DNA of 64,000 bases from Catonia carolina. Lineage: Eukaryota > Arthropoda > Insecta > Hemiptera > Achilidae. How positions within the stretch are numbered: the stretch's first letter is position 1; every line of letters begins with the position of its first letter. The DNA is taken from assembly GCA_035578175.1 (NCBI GenBank), contig JAQMRL010000001.1, positions 433,951,545-434,015,544 of the forward strand, read 5' to 3'. Positions 55,601 to 62,839 of this stretch are shown one piece after another. The notes beneath the pieces are model-generated. The model was not told the DNA's origin. It worked only from the letters and a program-made list of their open reading frames with translations, and ran no database searches. The position numbers were made by a program, and so were the translations under genes.

Positions 55601-58089
55601 TTGATGAACAAGAAGAAGAAGTTAGATCGCTTTTAAGTTAATTCTAATTTTTTTGTAACTTATCCCGAATTCCTTAAATACGAATTCTAATACTTTTTGA
55701 TAAAAACTAAAACTATAATTGCAATACTATTTTTCAAGGCTAATAAGCTCTGAACGTATTCACTGCCCCCTACCACCTTTATAGCTAGCCAATGACTTGC
55801 CAGCAACGTTGCCAATACTTGCTCTTGTAGCTCTGTTAAATATTTCGTGAGCCATTTTTTTGGTCTTTCAATAATAATATTATAACCTATAAACATACAA
55901 TCAGTTGATTATATTGTAAAGTATTGCATGTTTACACGCTCTATGATCGATGTGTTAAGTTTGAGATGCAAGACACGACTGAACTATTGCGGCTCTTATA
56001 CGCATGCGGGCAAAATGTTTGTCAGGTACAATCTGTAAACGCTGGAAAAAGTGCTGATTGGCCTAAACAGTTGAAACAGCAGAGCTCATCAACCATGAAA
56101 AGCATAATATAGTAGTAACAATATAGTAGGACAGTATTTCGTCGGTTTCGTTGAGGCATGCCATACCTCAGAAATCTACCTGGATGTCAATTCCTGGTTT
56201 GTTCCTTATCAGTTGTTGTGCGATATCAGGACATAATTTTGGATCTAGACCTTCATCTGCGACATCCTTGTCGCTCTGCCAGTATCGGTCCGCACTGTGA
56301 GAGTAACCTCCTGCAGGGGAAGCATCAGTGATGTTCGCTGTTGTCACGAGGCCGACTCCTTTACCAGATTGGTGCGCCCATGTCAAGATTGTATCAACAT
56401 AATTTTCGGGTTTGACGCCTGTTGTACAATTTCCTCGCGTTACAGCTGCTGTTACACCCAGTGTTCCGTAGTTTGCTTTAACACCACCCAAATATGCCGT
56501 CGACGTACAAGCTGAATCGGCTACTTGTTTGTCAACGCAGTACGTCTGCAAATTAAAACAAATAATGTGTGTTACATAACATAAATCAACATTTTTAAAT
56601 AAAATAAATGTTGTTTGTTTACTTAGTTTTCAAAAAACTTAAAAAATACCTTTTTTGCTACCGTCTAGGTTTAATTTATTCAGAAAACTAATTTATACTA
56701 TTTTTCAGGGCTGATGAGCTCTGAACGTACGCATTGCCCCCCCCCCCCCACCCACTTCATAGCTAGCCAATACTTGCTCTCGTAGCTCTGTTGTATATTT
56801 CGTCAGCCATTTTTTTGGTCTTTTAATAACAATTTAAACCATTTTTACAATCTGACAACGCTGGTAAACGTTCTGCTTGGTCTAAACGCGTCAAACAACA
56901 GAGCTCATCAACCGTGAAAAGAAATATAGCACACTAATAAACAAGACAGACGTTTGTAATCCAACATTAATAAATCGTACAAACCCTCAATTTTTATTAT
57001 TGAGCAACTAACCTGTTGGATTTATTTCCTTCTTCAAATTAACTCAGATTTTGTAGAACTATAAACCAGTAAATAAATTATTATTTCTAAAGTTGTCTTT
57101 TTTTATAATTTAAACGTTTTAATATTAAACAATTTTAAGTCACAATTACGAAAAAACATGATTCAGAAGTTCAGTAATTTAAAATAGATGCAAAAATATT
57201 ATGCTCTCAGATTTTTACATTGATACCTCCAACTGTTTTTGGCATAATAGTTCATTTATAATATGTAAAAATGAATCTGTGGAATTTTAAATTAAAACCT
57301 TTGAGGTAATCTCAATATTGAAATAAAAATAAAAACCAATGCTTTTTCCAAAATTAATGCACAACTTATTCCTTTCTAAGATAATTTTTTTTTTAAATAA
57401 CAAACATTTATGGTAAAAATATAATTTTTTAGACATTAACGTTAACTTAAAAAAAAATGTTGAGAATAATAAATACACCTCTTTACACAAAAGAAAATAA
57501 ATAAATTTTTAGGTTAGAAACTAAAGTTTTTCTTTCAATAGCCGGTTACGAGTACCATTAAATTCATCTTACAAAGTCTTTGTCTTTAATGAAATTTAAA
57601 GTTTTGCTTTGGCTTTTCTGCATCAAAATCGGTAATAATTTTGCAATATCAAGATGTGTAATTATTTTTTCAGAACAATAAATTTTTTGTGCCGACATAA
57701 TTATTATTAAACGAATTACGGTTAATCGTATATTTATTAAAAATAGTAGTATAAAATAAGAAAGACGGTTGCCAAATTTGTTTTAAGTGTGTAATTTATT
57801 GTTTTCTAAAATTCAGTACAAAAAAAATCACGTATAATTTATAAAAATATTAAAAGTTCATTTACCGCTGAAAAACCTGAGTAAGGAAAGTACTCAAAAC
57901 TAAGTCTGCTGTTCTCGCCGGCTGTTTGATCAAGTTGACCTTGGTAAATTCTTGCAGCAGTCACGGTTGCCAGTGACATCCCGTCACCAAGAAAAAAAAT
58001 TACATTTTTTGCTTTGGTCTTAACTGTAGGAGAAAAATCCAGTTTTGATTCTAAACTGTCTAGTGCTTTCTTGTGCCAGTATTTTGAAT
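40034..58089 (-). CDS. Alkaline phosphatase 2 (ALP2), exons 3 to 8, 5' exons not found
   Basis: Membrane-anchored metal-dependent phosphomonoesterase, paralogue of ALP1. Joined exons (58089-57866, 56545-56180, 53078-52874, 50655-50438, 45960-45741, 40323-40034) give 507 residues in one frame: FFLGDGMS, catalytic serine in [77 protein letters not shown], and a hydrophobic C-terminal tail typical of GPI anchoring. All junctions are GT..AG. The N-terminal exons matching ALP1 exons 1 and 2 were not found between 58.1 and 64 kb and may lie to the right. Odd residues: Asp where mammalian ALP has H153, and Lys where it has H317. The long last introns hold LINE, mariner and foldback insertions. Expression cannot be judged; the reading frame is intact. 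Confidence 0.95.
40440..40640 (+). mobile_element. LINE C-terminal snippet
   Basis: Plus strand reads [16 protein letters not shown], which matches the ORF2 tail of RTE- or I-type LINEs (RLNAVEMDYLRRSxxV pattern), followed by DGVQETRY. It ends just before the T-tract that ends the neighbouring LINE. Only about 50 codons are left. Confidence 0.5.
40664..43110 (-). mobile_element. LINE, 5'-truncated, with intact RT ORF and poly(A) tail
   Basis: On the minus strand the element runs from endonuclease end to 3' UTR and ends in 27 A residues (T run 40664-40690) followed by a short (TA)n. The 3' UTR ends with GATCCAGTGTGGTCTTAAAA, and the related copy at 46.4 kb ends with the similar GATCCTATGAGGTCTCAAAA. 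It sits in the last ALP2 intron in the same orientation as the gene. The 5' boundary is not clear; recognisable coding begins at about 43010. A mariner fragment adjoins at 43123. Confidence 0.88.
40726..43128 (-). CDS. Non-LTR retrotransposon reverse transcriptase, 800-codon open frame
   Basis: Copies element RNA into DNA at a nicked target. Residues 1-40 are low-complexity or flank-derived (a VNVNVNV run from a TTCACA hexamer repeat). [11 protein letters not shown] at about 43-53 is the end of an apurinic-type endonuclease domain, whose earlier part is missing. The RT follows: [45 protein letters not shown] near 405-415, [13 protein letters not shown] and the catalytic FADD near 511-514. The C-terminal part has [20 protein letters not shown]. 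The whole frame is open, unlike every other LINE in the window, which suggests a recent insertion. Without the endonuclease it should not be autonomous. Clade by eye: RTE-like or CR1-like. Confidence 0.92.
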   Translation of the reverse strand: MYSYEFSVLQNVFVNKLYNKYINKVNVNVNVNNVKVCKGQDTGSDHYLVKIKMVATPTGRKNRIVKNRGKEYDATKIIGNRSYLDKTTNIPDNFNLTQLSENLQKIAKEISPLTKRKKHPWWNEKCDLALDNRHKKWLRHQAENTNESLEDYRKQSKLSHGIIRSEKRLYLKTSLEEMDANNQKNNTRLYYRGFKQQTAKYAPPTLILKNRQGKTAHNNQENAEILADSFDKLLNCEDPTELFQIDENTPILTEQRNIQEPTLMEGQNAITEMKNNKSCGEDPITTELWKYASKETQVQLHRNLCVIWNSEILPEHWTSAIICPLFKKGDKTNPDNYRGISLLDCTYKIFSRIIYNRIKDQLDQQLGDYQAGFRPWRCGADQVLTLKLLIDYHKKMKQSKNMVISFIDFKKAYDCIHRNSMLKILRNLGLHPKLIKLIQLTLKDTKSKIRFRGELSKEFNITTGLRQGDGLSPLLFNCALEYIMREWQRINPPTVVLGRKNKGLRFSCLGFADDLALLATNAEGAISQIKSLEDIAGKIGLKISYEKTKMMNLGEDKFKHIMINDNKVGLVEKFNYLGEVITKNNNEAINWTERSAKINSTYKMVKNTYKKKCLSIQSKLKHYKTVVQPKITYCSETLFKIKSKINTDRVVKKEREIVRTCIGKRNKVEGHWRLLPNSEVYKTIDPVTETMRKKRISYLGHILRYPENRYVKQILNFCCGLALKPVWMREINEDLEELGLRIEDLQNKSEKLNIIKSFKFAPPPTKQYKTSVVSDDVRLARSLRMKAYWEKRKQRSLNKC
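43123..43966 (+). mobile_element. Rearranged mariner, copy C (different breakpoint, right end missing)
   Basis: Left arm 43123-43315 is the inverted transposase 3' end with TIR (CAAGGTGTGGATATTAAATA). From 43316 the plus strand encodes [35 protein letters not shown] (first catalytic Asp region) and further mariner blocks in broken frames to [21 protein letters not shown] sequence near 43860. It stops near 43966 inside the last codons, without the right TIR. It shares the family with copies A and B but its internal junction is different and further 5'. Confidence 0.83.
43967..44382. other. ALP2 intron sequence, nothing recognised
   Basis: Mixed sequence between the mariner and the foldback element. 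No ORF or repeat partner identified. Confidence 0.4.
44383..45578. mobile_element. Long-TIR foldback element (about 1.2 kb)
   Basis: Starts GGTATGTCCACACTCGTG and ends with its exact inverse CACGAGTGTGGACATACC. The inverted arms go on with matches such as GCCTGTTCTTTCCTGC, GTAACGGACG, TGCCGGCCATT and GGACTGAACAATGCATTTTT to about 44880 on the left and 45115 on the right, arms of about 460-500 bp, loop about 230 bp. No ORF or transposase. It resembles foldback-type or long-TIR MITE elements. No clear target duplication. It lies in the intron between ALP2 exons 7 and 8. Confidence 0.85.
45741..45960 (-). CDS. ALP2 exon 7 (TADHSH exon)
   Basis: Acceptor TTTTTTTCAG precedes 45960 and donor GTAAGTATT follows 45741. 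The 220-nt exon starts [20 protein letters not shown], then [17 protein letters not shown], and ends phase 1 in RKDDM plus one base. Asp and His of TADHSH are zinc ligands in the family (D357, H358 in human placental ALP). The matching ALP1 exon must lie left of the window. Confidence 0.95.
45961..46360. other. ALP2 intron sequence, nothing recognised
   Basis: AT-rich. No feature between exon 7 and the LINE 3' end at 46365. Confidence 0.4.
46365..46970 (-). mobile_element. LINE 3' end, older relative of the 40.7-kb LINE
   Basis: A 154-codon minus frame (46395-46859) reads [39 protein letters not shown] and [17 protein letters not shown]. It aligns with [40 protein letters not shown] and [17 protein letters not shown] of the 800-codon ORF, and its 3' UTR ends the same way. 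Upstream of 46859 a frame change leads to NTDRIE-like sequence. 5'-truncated near 46970. Confidence 0.85.
46971..47689. other. ALP2 intron sequence, nothing recognised
   Basis: Very AT-rich; no ORF or repeat partner. Confidence 0.45.
47690..48060 (+). mobile_element. RTE-like LINE 3' end with (AAG)n tail
   Basis: Plus strand reads [51 protein letters not shown] and [12 protein letters not shown], then KRDLG and KRWKDQF, the standard order of the last 100 codons of this LINE type (FLRSVAGxTRLD and RPRKRWKDQF patterns). It ends [13 protein letters not shown] over an AGAAGAAGAAG tract at 48030-48065, a trinucleotide 3' tail. Only one or two stops, so fairly young. The minus ORFs here are its antisense. 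Confidence 0.85.
48180..48612 (+). mobile_element. RTE-like LINE 3' end, second copy
   Basis: Shifted plus frames give [51 protein letters not shown] and [10 protein letters not shown], the same block order as the element at 47690-48060. It ends AATAATAAAGATAATAAAG-like sequence near 48612. Several frameshifts. Confidence 0.7.
48780..50000 (+). mobile_element. LINE C-terminal region, strongly decayed
   Basis: Plus strand segments include [32 protein letters not shown] (the VIxxxLxYGxET pattern of LINE ORF2), [20 protein letters not shown] (the RLKFYGHLxRM pattern) and [13 protein letters not shown]. Frames change several times and a GC-richer piece (49450-49550) interrupts. A related decayed element is at 61270-61990. 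Confidence 0.6.
50438..50655 (-). CDS. ALP2 exon 6 (metal-ligand exon)
   Basis: Acceptor TTATTTTTAG precedes 50655 and donor GTAAGTTTT follows 50438. The 218-nt exon has the same length and phases as ALP1 exon 6. It reads [34 protein letters not shown] and [20 protein letters not shown]. Asp of LID and the second His of AHH are the expected zinc ligands; Lys follows the Asp, as in E. coli ALP (IDKQDH). Confidence 0.95.
50656..51289. other. ALP2 intron sequence, nothing recognised
   Basis: AT-rich intron upstream of the SINE cluster. No ORF or repeat partner. Confidence 0.45.
51290..51481 (-). mobile_element. tRNA-derived SINE, cluster copy 1
   Basis: Minus strand head has GGTAACGTGCTTGCC near 51444-51458 and box B-like GGTTCAAATCCC near 51417-51428, with GCCGGC at the 5' end. 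The 3' body has CGTCATCGCTAATGACC and GCGACGTTAAATAAAA near 51295-51345. Confidence 0.75.
51487..51661 (-). mobile_element. tRNA-derived SINE, cluster copy 2
   Basis: Head with GGTCCCGGGTTCGATTCCCG (box B, about 51593-51612) and GTAGTGATTAGTTGGCC (box A region). The 3' end GTAGTCACTAATGATC and GCGACTTTAAATATA matches the family. Best box B of the cluster. Confidence 0.78.
51662..52167 (-). mobile_element. SINE with target-site duplication, interrupted by about 290 bp
   Basis: GTTGACCTTTTT occurs at 51662-51673 and again at 52156-52167 and is read as the target duplication. Inside, the SINE 3' body (51680-51747, GTCGCTAATGACC and GATGCGACTTAAAATAA on minus) and the head (52045-52155, GGTTCAAATCCCAC and GGTAACGTGCTTGCC) are separated by AT-rich sequence at about 51748-52040 without recognisable origin. 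The head is nearly identical to cluster copy 1. Confidence 0.7.
52255..52640 (+). mobile_element. Tc1/mariner-superfamily 3' fragment, tentative
   Basis: Plus strand shows [14 protein letters not shown] then, with a frame change, [16 protein letters not shown] sequence. This recalls the [17 protein letters not shown] ending of some IS630/Tc1-type transposases. It is preceded by SLATKRHVIF-like sequence in place of a D-x-x-PCDFF box and followed near 52620 by AAGGGCCATCCTGTAGA, which could be a TIR. No left end seen. Confidence 0.4.
52874..53078 (-). CDS. ALP2 exon 5
   Basis: Acceptor TTGTTTTTAG precedes 53078 and donor GTATGTATT follows 52874. The 205-nt exon reads [33 protein letters not shown] and [20 protein letters not shown], ending phase 1. 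It matches ALP1 exon 5 block by block. Confidence 0.95.
53175..53300 (+). mobile_element. tRNA-derived SINE fragment
   Basis: GAGGTCCGGGTTCGAATTCC at about 53199-53218 is a good box B with flank; the box A side is decayed (GTATCAGAGCAATTTGTATC). It lies just upstream of ALP2 exon 5, in the intron. Confidence 0.5.
53580..53645 (-). mobile_element. Tiny LINE remnant
   Basis: ATTGTGGGGTACATCCAGCA on the minus strand matches the LQLWGTSS-coding stretch of the LINE at 14150-14625 (about 14357-14376). Only about 60 bp are recognisable. Confidence 0.5.
53800..53900 (-). mobile_element. Degenerate tRNA-derived SINE head
   Basis: Minus strand has ATTCGATTCCCGGCTATGGT (box B-like, about 53829-53848) and GTGGCGTATTGGTGG upstream (box A-like, about 53883-53897). 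Orientation and spacing fit the family. Confidence 0.5.
53905..55720. other. ALP2 intron 4, nothing recognised
   Basis: AT-rich. A GC-richer patch at about 55150-55330 carries a 69-codon minus ORF with no motif. No repeat partner was found. Confidence 0.45.
55725..56115. repeat. Direct repeat flanking ALP2 exon 4, copy 1
   Basis: Contains AAGCTCTGAACGTATTCACT, ATAGCTAGCCAATGACTTGC and CAGAGCTCATCAACCATGAA, each matched in order at 56697-56945 on the other side of exon 4. Copy 1 is longer by an extra segment of about 100 bp. No ORF; probably a non-autonomous transposon. Copy 1 lies in the intron 3' of exon 4. Confidence 0.75.
56180..56545 (-). CDS. ALP2 exon 4 (catalytic serine exon)
   Basis: Acceptor TTTAATTTGCAG precedes 56545 and donor GTAGATTTC follows 56180. 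Length (366 nt) and phases equal those of ALP1 exon 4. It reads [20 protein letters not shown], then [20 protein letters not shown] and KPGIDIQ at the end. The catalytic serine is in DSACTSTAY. The His before ASPAG in ALP1 is Asp here. The exon sits between two copies of a repeat. Confidence 0.96.
56697..56945. repeat. Direct repeat flanking ALP2 exon 4, copy 2, with poly(C) run
   Basis: Matches 55725-56115 (GAGCTCTGAACGTACGCATT, ATAGCTAGCCAATACTTGCT, CAGAGCTCATCAACCGTGAA). A run of about 13 C at 56741-56753 replaces CCCCCTACC of copy 1. Both copies have the same orientation. Confidence 0.75.
56946..57865. other. ALP2 intron 3, nothing recognised
   Basis: AT-rich sequence up to the exon 3 donor. 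The minus ORF at 57287-57490 is Phe/Lys-rich chance coding. Confidence 0.5.
57866..58089 (-). CDS. ALP2 exon 3 (GDGM metal-site exon)
   Basis: Acceptor TTTATTTTCAG precedes 58089 and donor GTAAATG follows 57866. The 224-nt exon would complete an Asp codon from an upstream exon, then reads [40 protein letters not shown] and [11 protein letters not shown], ending phase 0. It is one codon longer than ALP1 exon 3. Confidence 0.95.
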
Positions 58090-59699
58090 CTGAAAATAAA
58101 TGTAAACGATTGTTAATGGATGAAAGAATTTAAATAGGTATATGTTTATAAAAATTTATTTGTACATTCACAAATTGTATTACTTAAAGTATTCATAAAA
58201 ATATTTGAGACAGGAAATATTCAACTTAAAGTTTTTTTTTTGTAAGTGTATTTCTTTTACAATCAGTTCAAAAAAAATTAGCAACGAAAGCTACAATAAG
58301 TACAAACAAAAGGAACTAAAACAAAATAGGATGAAATATAACTCAATGGCGTTTTCATTTATTTATTCAATCATTCATTCAGTTTTTAACCTATTTTGGG
58401 AATGGATTAAAAATTATTAAATTTTTTTTTCTCAAGTTTATAAATACTTTAATTATGTTACGTACTAAATGTAACCATATAAGTTGTCATATTTTCTAAA
58501 TGATTAATTGTACACTATATATTATAAACTATTTTAGCTAATAAGGAGGTACTACTTCAAAAATATATATTTGTTTCCATAGTAGTTACAGCTAAATCTG
58601 TTTTCTTACAGATTAACTAAGCTCAAAGTAAGTATAATTTCTTATAAAGTTTTAAAACCAACCCCTAAAAGCAGGGTTTGGAGTAAAAATATTAGGAGTT
58701 CACAAGAAAGTAAATAATTTAACCAGTTTTAATGATAAATCTAACTGATTCTTTTTAAATGAAAGAAAATAAATAAAAAATTTAACTTTTATTAACCTTC
58801 TACAAGCTTTCTTTCAGGAAATGTTATTTTTTTTTAAAGTCATTGTTGGCCGAAATTTTACTTGTAACATAATCATGTTACAAGTTAATGTTAATGTTTA
58901 GTTAATCAACTAAATCGTACGTCAAATATTTTGAATATAAACTAATTAATGTTAAATTCATAAAACTTGAAGTTACCAGAAATTGGAAAAAAATGTTAAT
59001 CGTTTTGAGAAGGAGTACTCCATTAGGATTAAAAATTAATAAAACTATACTTAATATACGATACATATGAATAAAAATGTAATTATAAATAGAAAAAAGA
59101 AAAAATCAAAACACAATATAATATGATTTGTGATAATAATTAATAAACATTGCAAAATAAACAACATAAAATAATATAATTATTTTATTTAGAATAGAAA
59201 TGAGTGAATTAAGAATGAGAGAAAACATAATTATTGTGGAACCTGATATCAATATTTTGAAATGTTAATGAGCCTGCAACATTAACAGACTTAATAATAA
59301 TTATCCATATAAAATGTATGTTTTAAAATTGATCTGATTTCAGGTAGAATTAATTAATTATACACTTTTATGCAATCGATAGACCGTTCAACATTCCTGT
59401 CAATTAACGGAATTTGGTTTTCAGCTCTTGTGATGTACAATCACGTTAAAGATACATAAGTACAACTGTGTTCAAATATAGACAAAACTTAAATGGTTCA
59501 CGAACGGAAGTAGGTTATACGGTAATAATAAATTGTATTTTATTTCTATGTTTTGATTCAGTTCTCGATTTTGTACGTATGTTAAAGCATCTTTAATTTC
59601 TTATTGCATAAAGATAAAATTAGTAAGTTAACACATTGAACGGAAATGTTTATGTAATATTCCAATCATCAATAGGAAACAAATACACTAATAATAGTT
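58090..59699. other. Upstream of ALP2 exon 3, nothing recognised
   Basis: AT-rich. I searched the minus strand for a phase-1 exon like ALP1 exon 2 and for a signal-peptide exon and found none that I could support. Confidence 0.4.
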
Positions 59700-59990
59700 T
59701 TCAAATAATAGATAATGAGATAATAGACGGAACCATGACAGACGATAATTCCCACATTAGCAAATAGAATGGAGATGTGGCAGTGTCCGTAGTGGCAATC
59801 AGAACTATGCAATGAATTATTTGAGCTCCTGAGAGAAAGTGAGACCCGTATTCACAGTGCAGAGTGGTTTGTAAGCCATACCATGGCATACCGCTCCCAG
59901 AATACGTAATCATATTATTGACTCTTATCACAATGGATTTGTATCGTTCTACGGTTTCATCGATAACAGCCAGTTCATCTACTGGTTTGG
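59700..59990 (-). other. Unrecognised open frame
   Basis: The minus strand is open for about 96 codons from about 59990 (PVDELAVIDETVERYKSIVI) through MPWYGLQTTLHCEYGSHFL to the stop at 59701. The first ATG is at 59931. Composition is less AT-biased than the flank. No family is recognised; transposon origin or an unknown exon are both possible. Confidence 0.25.
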
Positions 59991-60349
59991 GTTATGTTAA
60001 TAAATTTATATAAATCAAAACGTCTATTAACAATAAATAATATAGTTTGACTCTCATCGAAGATTTCAACCAGAATGTATCAGCTTGTAATACATTTTAT
60101 GCTGCCATTATAACTAATCTATTTTAAATGAGACGAGTTTCATAACATTCGACACGTTAACCTATCAAAATTTTTATACCCAAGAAAATTTCTAGTTGTA
60201 TAAGAATCATCTTGCTGTTTCCTCGATGCAGATATTTGTTTAATTTTTTGCGGAATTTTACTAAAATATTTAGTAAAATTTAACTTTTTTGTGTATAATT
60301 GTTAAGAATTGTTTACAAATAATAAAAAAGGTATAAACAGTAAAAAACC

Positions 60350-60560
60350 AGTAGTACGAAGGTATCCAGGGTAATGAACAAGCAGAAAACTTAGCCAAAC
60401 AAACCACTACACTCACACAACACATTTACATCACATCACACAAATATCTAACAAATTTAATCAGAACAAAATTAAGACAACTCTGAAACACTGAGTGGTT
60501 TTATAATACACTAACAAAATTACATGAATCACTACACAACATGATCAATAAACTGAGTAG
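60350..60560 (+). mobile_element. LINE fragment, RNase H-like part
   Basis: Plus strand reads YPGNEQAENLAKQTTTLTQH then ITSHKYLTNLIRTKLRQL and a stop. The G-N-E-x-A-E-x-L-A-K pattern is the final part of the RNase H domain found in I- and jockey-related LINEs. About 65 codons are left. Confidence 0.65.
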
Positions 60561-60604
60561 TTTTTAGTATCATCTGTAGAAAAATACCACAGTCACTGGG
60601 GTAA

Positions 60605-60862
60605 AAGATCTCGGTAAGATACCCAGTTGAAGTTTTACAAGACTAGGATGTCCTAGTATTGATGTACGGTACTCAGTCCTGGTACTCGGGAGGAAAGATG
60701 GACTTCTGTTCCAGGTGGTGGGAATGGGGTTCTTGAGAAGAGTTCAGGGGTGTAGTTTGATGGATCACATTAAGAATTCGGAAATCCGGGCCAATTTAAA
60801 TGTCTCCCCTCTCTTAGAAACAGTCGACAAATACAGATATAAATGGGATGAATATTAAATTT
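60605..60862 (+). mobile_element. LINE ORF2 tail, second type
   Basis: In shifted plus frames VLMYGTQSWYSGGKM is followed by LRRVQGCSLMDHIKNSEIRA and NLNVSPLLETVDKYRYKWDE. This is the RT tail block ending xxVSPLxExxxxxRxxW of RTE-like insect LINEs. It directly follows the RNase H fragment, but the two come from different LINE types. Confidence 0.7.
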
Positions 60863-61269
60863 AATGCATCTGAAAAGATGAATAGTGTTAAATATATACC
60901 AGTTGCTGATTACAAATAAAATTTATTTTTTAAAAAACTACAAGAGATTTAAACATCTTAGGTGTAATGAGATAGTAATGAATATATTGGTCATAACAAC
61001 TGGTTTGTTTTCCAACGAGTTTAGAATTTATGAAGTTTCCATTTATTTGCACTGGTCAACTTTATAAATTATGAATTTGTAATTGTCTCTCCACAGTTTC
61101 TCCTCATTTTATAAAATAAATTATCAGGTTAGACAAGATCTGAATGCAAATTATTATTAAAAGCAAACTAGACGATTCGATTAAGTACAGTCCCAAATGA
61201 TCAGATGAATTTTTAAATTACGATAAATATCCAAAGTAAAGTCGAATGATTGAGTTTTAGAATAAGTTA

Positions 61270-61990
61270 ACAAATGGAGTTTATAACAAACGTTAAGAAC
61301 TGTACGAGTCACATACTTATCTATCAAAATAACATCAAGAGTGAAAGGTTGTTTCAATATCTAGAACAGTGGATCAGTAGAAACAATAAGCCTATGAAGG
61401 GCAGAAAAGAGCTTCATCATGAATATCAAAGAAGCGTTACAATGGATACAAAAATCAGGCGCTACTAAACGGTAATAAGGGCAGAAGTATTGTATGGAGC
61501 AGAAACATTTAAGATTATGTTAATCAATGGTATCAATAAAATAATAAAATTAAAAAGAGAATAGTTCAGAACATTCTAAGACCTAAGTAGGAAGAAGACA
61601 ATTACAAAAGACCCTGTTTGAAAAAAGAGATATACGGTAAAACTGAAAACATAATACATGTAATAAGAGAAAGGAGGTTTGTTTTTATCGGACATGTGGC
61701 AGAAATGAACAATAGCAGATTTACAAAAAAAATTTATAAAAACAAAACTAATAAATATCAAAAACAAACCAGCATGTTTCGCGATAACATTGATTGACCT
61801 TAAAGACGGAACATTGACACAGAAGATATACGTAATAGGGAATTTTTTTTGAGAAAAGTCGAAGGTGATTTCCAGGGTGAGAATGAAAGGAAGAGCTGTG
61901 AATTCCACTACATTGAACAACTTAAGAAGGAAAGATCTGAAAGAATTAAAAAATCGTGAAAAGAAAGGAAACGTGAATAAAACATGAAGA
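61270..61990 (+). mobile_element. LINE C-terminal region, decayed
   Basis: Plus strand frames include TVIRAEVLYGAETFKIM (VxxxxLYGAET pattern), FIGHVAEMNNSRFTKKIYKN (GHVxRMxxxRxTKKI pattern) and NLRRKDLKELKNREKKGNVN. It resembles the decayed element at 48780-50000 and, more distantly, the tail at 5895-6638. The 139-codon minus ORF at 61576-61995 is its antisense and not a gene. Confidence 0.7.
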
Positions 61991-61999
61991 ATCAATTAA

Positions 62000-62439
62000 A
62001 ATATTTATTTGGCTTGCTCTCTCTAAAAATCCATTCGAAAAAATTAATTATGATATTTTTGGTTTTAAATACTTGTTAGATAAAAACAAAATACCCACTC
62101 ATAGGGTACAGTAGGCTATCTCCTTAACCGCTCAAGGTACAAGGTTTTTTTTATAGATACGACTCAACGTTTTTTATTGGTACAAAAAACTATGAAATGC
62201 CTATATCAAAAATTGAAAATACAAAATTAAGCACACAATGGGTATTTACAAAAAAAATATTATAATAGTTTAATTATAATTATATAAATACATATTGTTA
62301 TACTGCAACATTACTGACGTCTAGACGTCAGATTATTATTTTATATCCTATGATACACCAGATCATTGATTATATTTGTTATTAAATTTTACAAGTGTTA
62401 AAAAAAATTAGTATCTATTTCTTTAGCACTAAACTAAAA
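62000..62439. other. AT-rich sequence with an 18-bp perfect palindrome
   Basis: CTGACGTCTAGACGTCAG at 62314-62331 is a perfect palindrome containing two TGACGTC half-site-like words. It has no recognised context. The remainder is AT-rich and featureless. Confidence 0.5.
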
Positions 62440-62830
62440 TACGAGGGCCGTTATTTTCAACACCGATAGGTCATACATAAAAGACAAGAAAAAAAAAGTA
62501 AAAAGACAAGTAAAGTAAGAAAGTAAAAAGACAAGTAAAAGACAATATAAAAAAAATTTTAATTACTCAAAGTTACAAATTTTTTTATTACTTTTCGATG
62601 TGATCACCTTGATGATTGAGGCATCTATTGTATCTGTAGACAAGCTTTCCAATAATCTCTTCATAAAGTGTTGCCACAAATAAATTTAAATGAGTCTTGA
62701 CATTATCTTCAAGTTCCTAATTGTGTTTCTTGTAAAATTCATGCAGCTGGAAACTTAGATTAATGCAGTTGTTTATTGTGAAACGTAACCAAGTTTGCGG
62801 AGAGCCATTGAAAACAAAAATAAGAGGCAT
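62440..62830 (-). mobile_element. Mariner-like element, 3' end
   Basis: On the minus strand VATLYEEIIGKLVYRYNRCL then NHQGDHIEK and a stop (about 62596-62680) match the C-terminus of mariner transposases (GIxKLVxRYxKCLxxxGDYVEK pattern). About 150 bp further, at a TA, the end is the inverse of ACGAGGGCCGTTATTTT (62441-62457), a mariner-type TIR. The 5' portion is missing or unrecognisable beyond 62830. This family differs from those at 22.5 and 26.7 kb. Confidence 0.7.
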
Positions 62831-62839
62831 GCAGACTTC

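Noticed and set aside
56297..56515. Plus-strand Cys-rich ORF over ALP2 exon 4
   Set aside because: It is the antisense shadow of the catalytic exon, which has consensus splice sites and family motifs.
61576..61995. 139-codon minus-strand membrane-protein-like ORF
   Set aside because: It is the antisense of a decayed LINE tail; its Phe-rich composition comes from A-rich coding DNA on the other strand.
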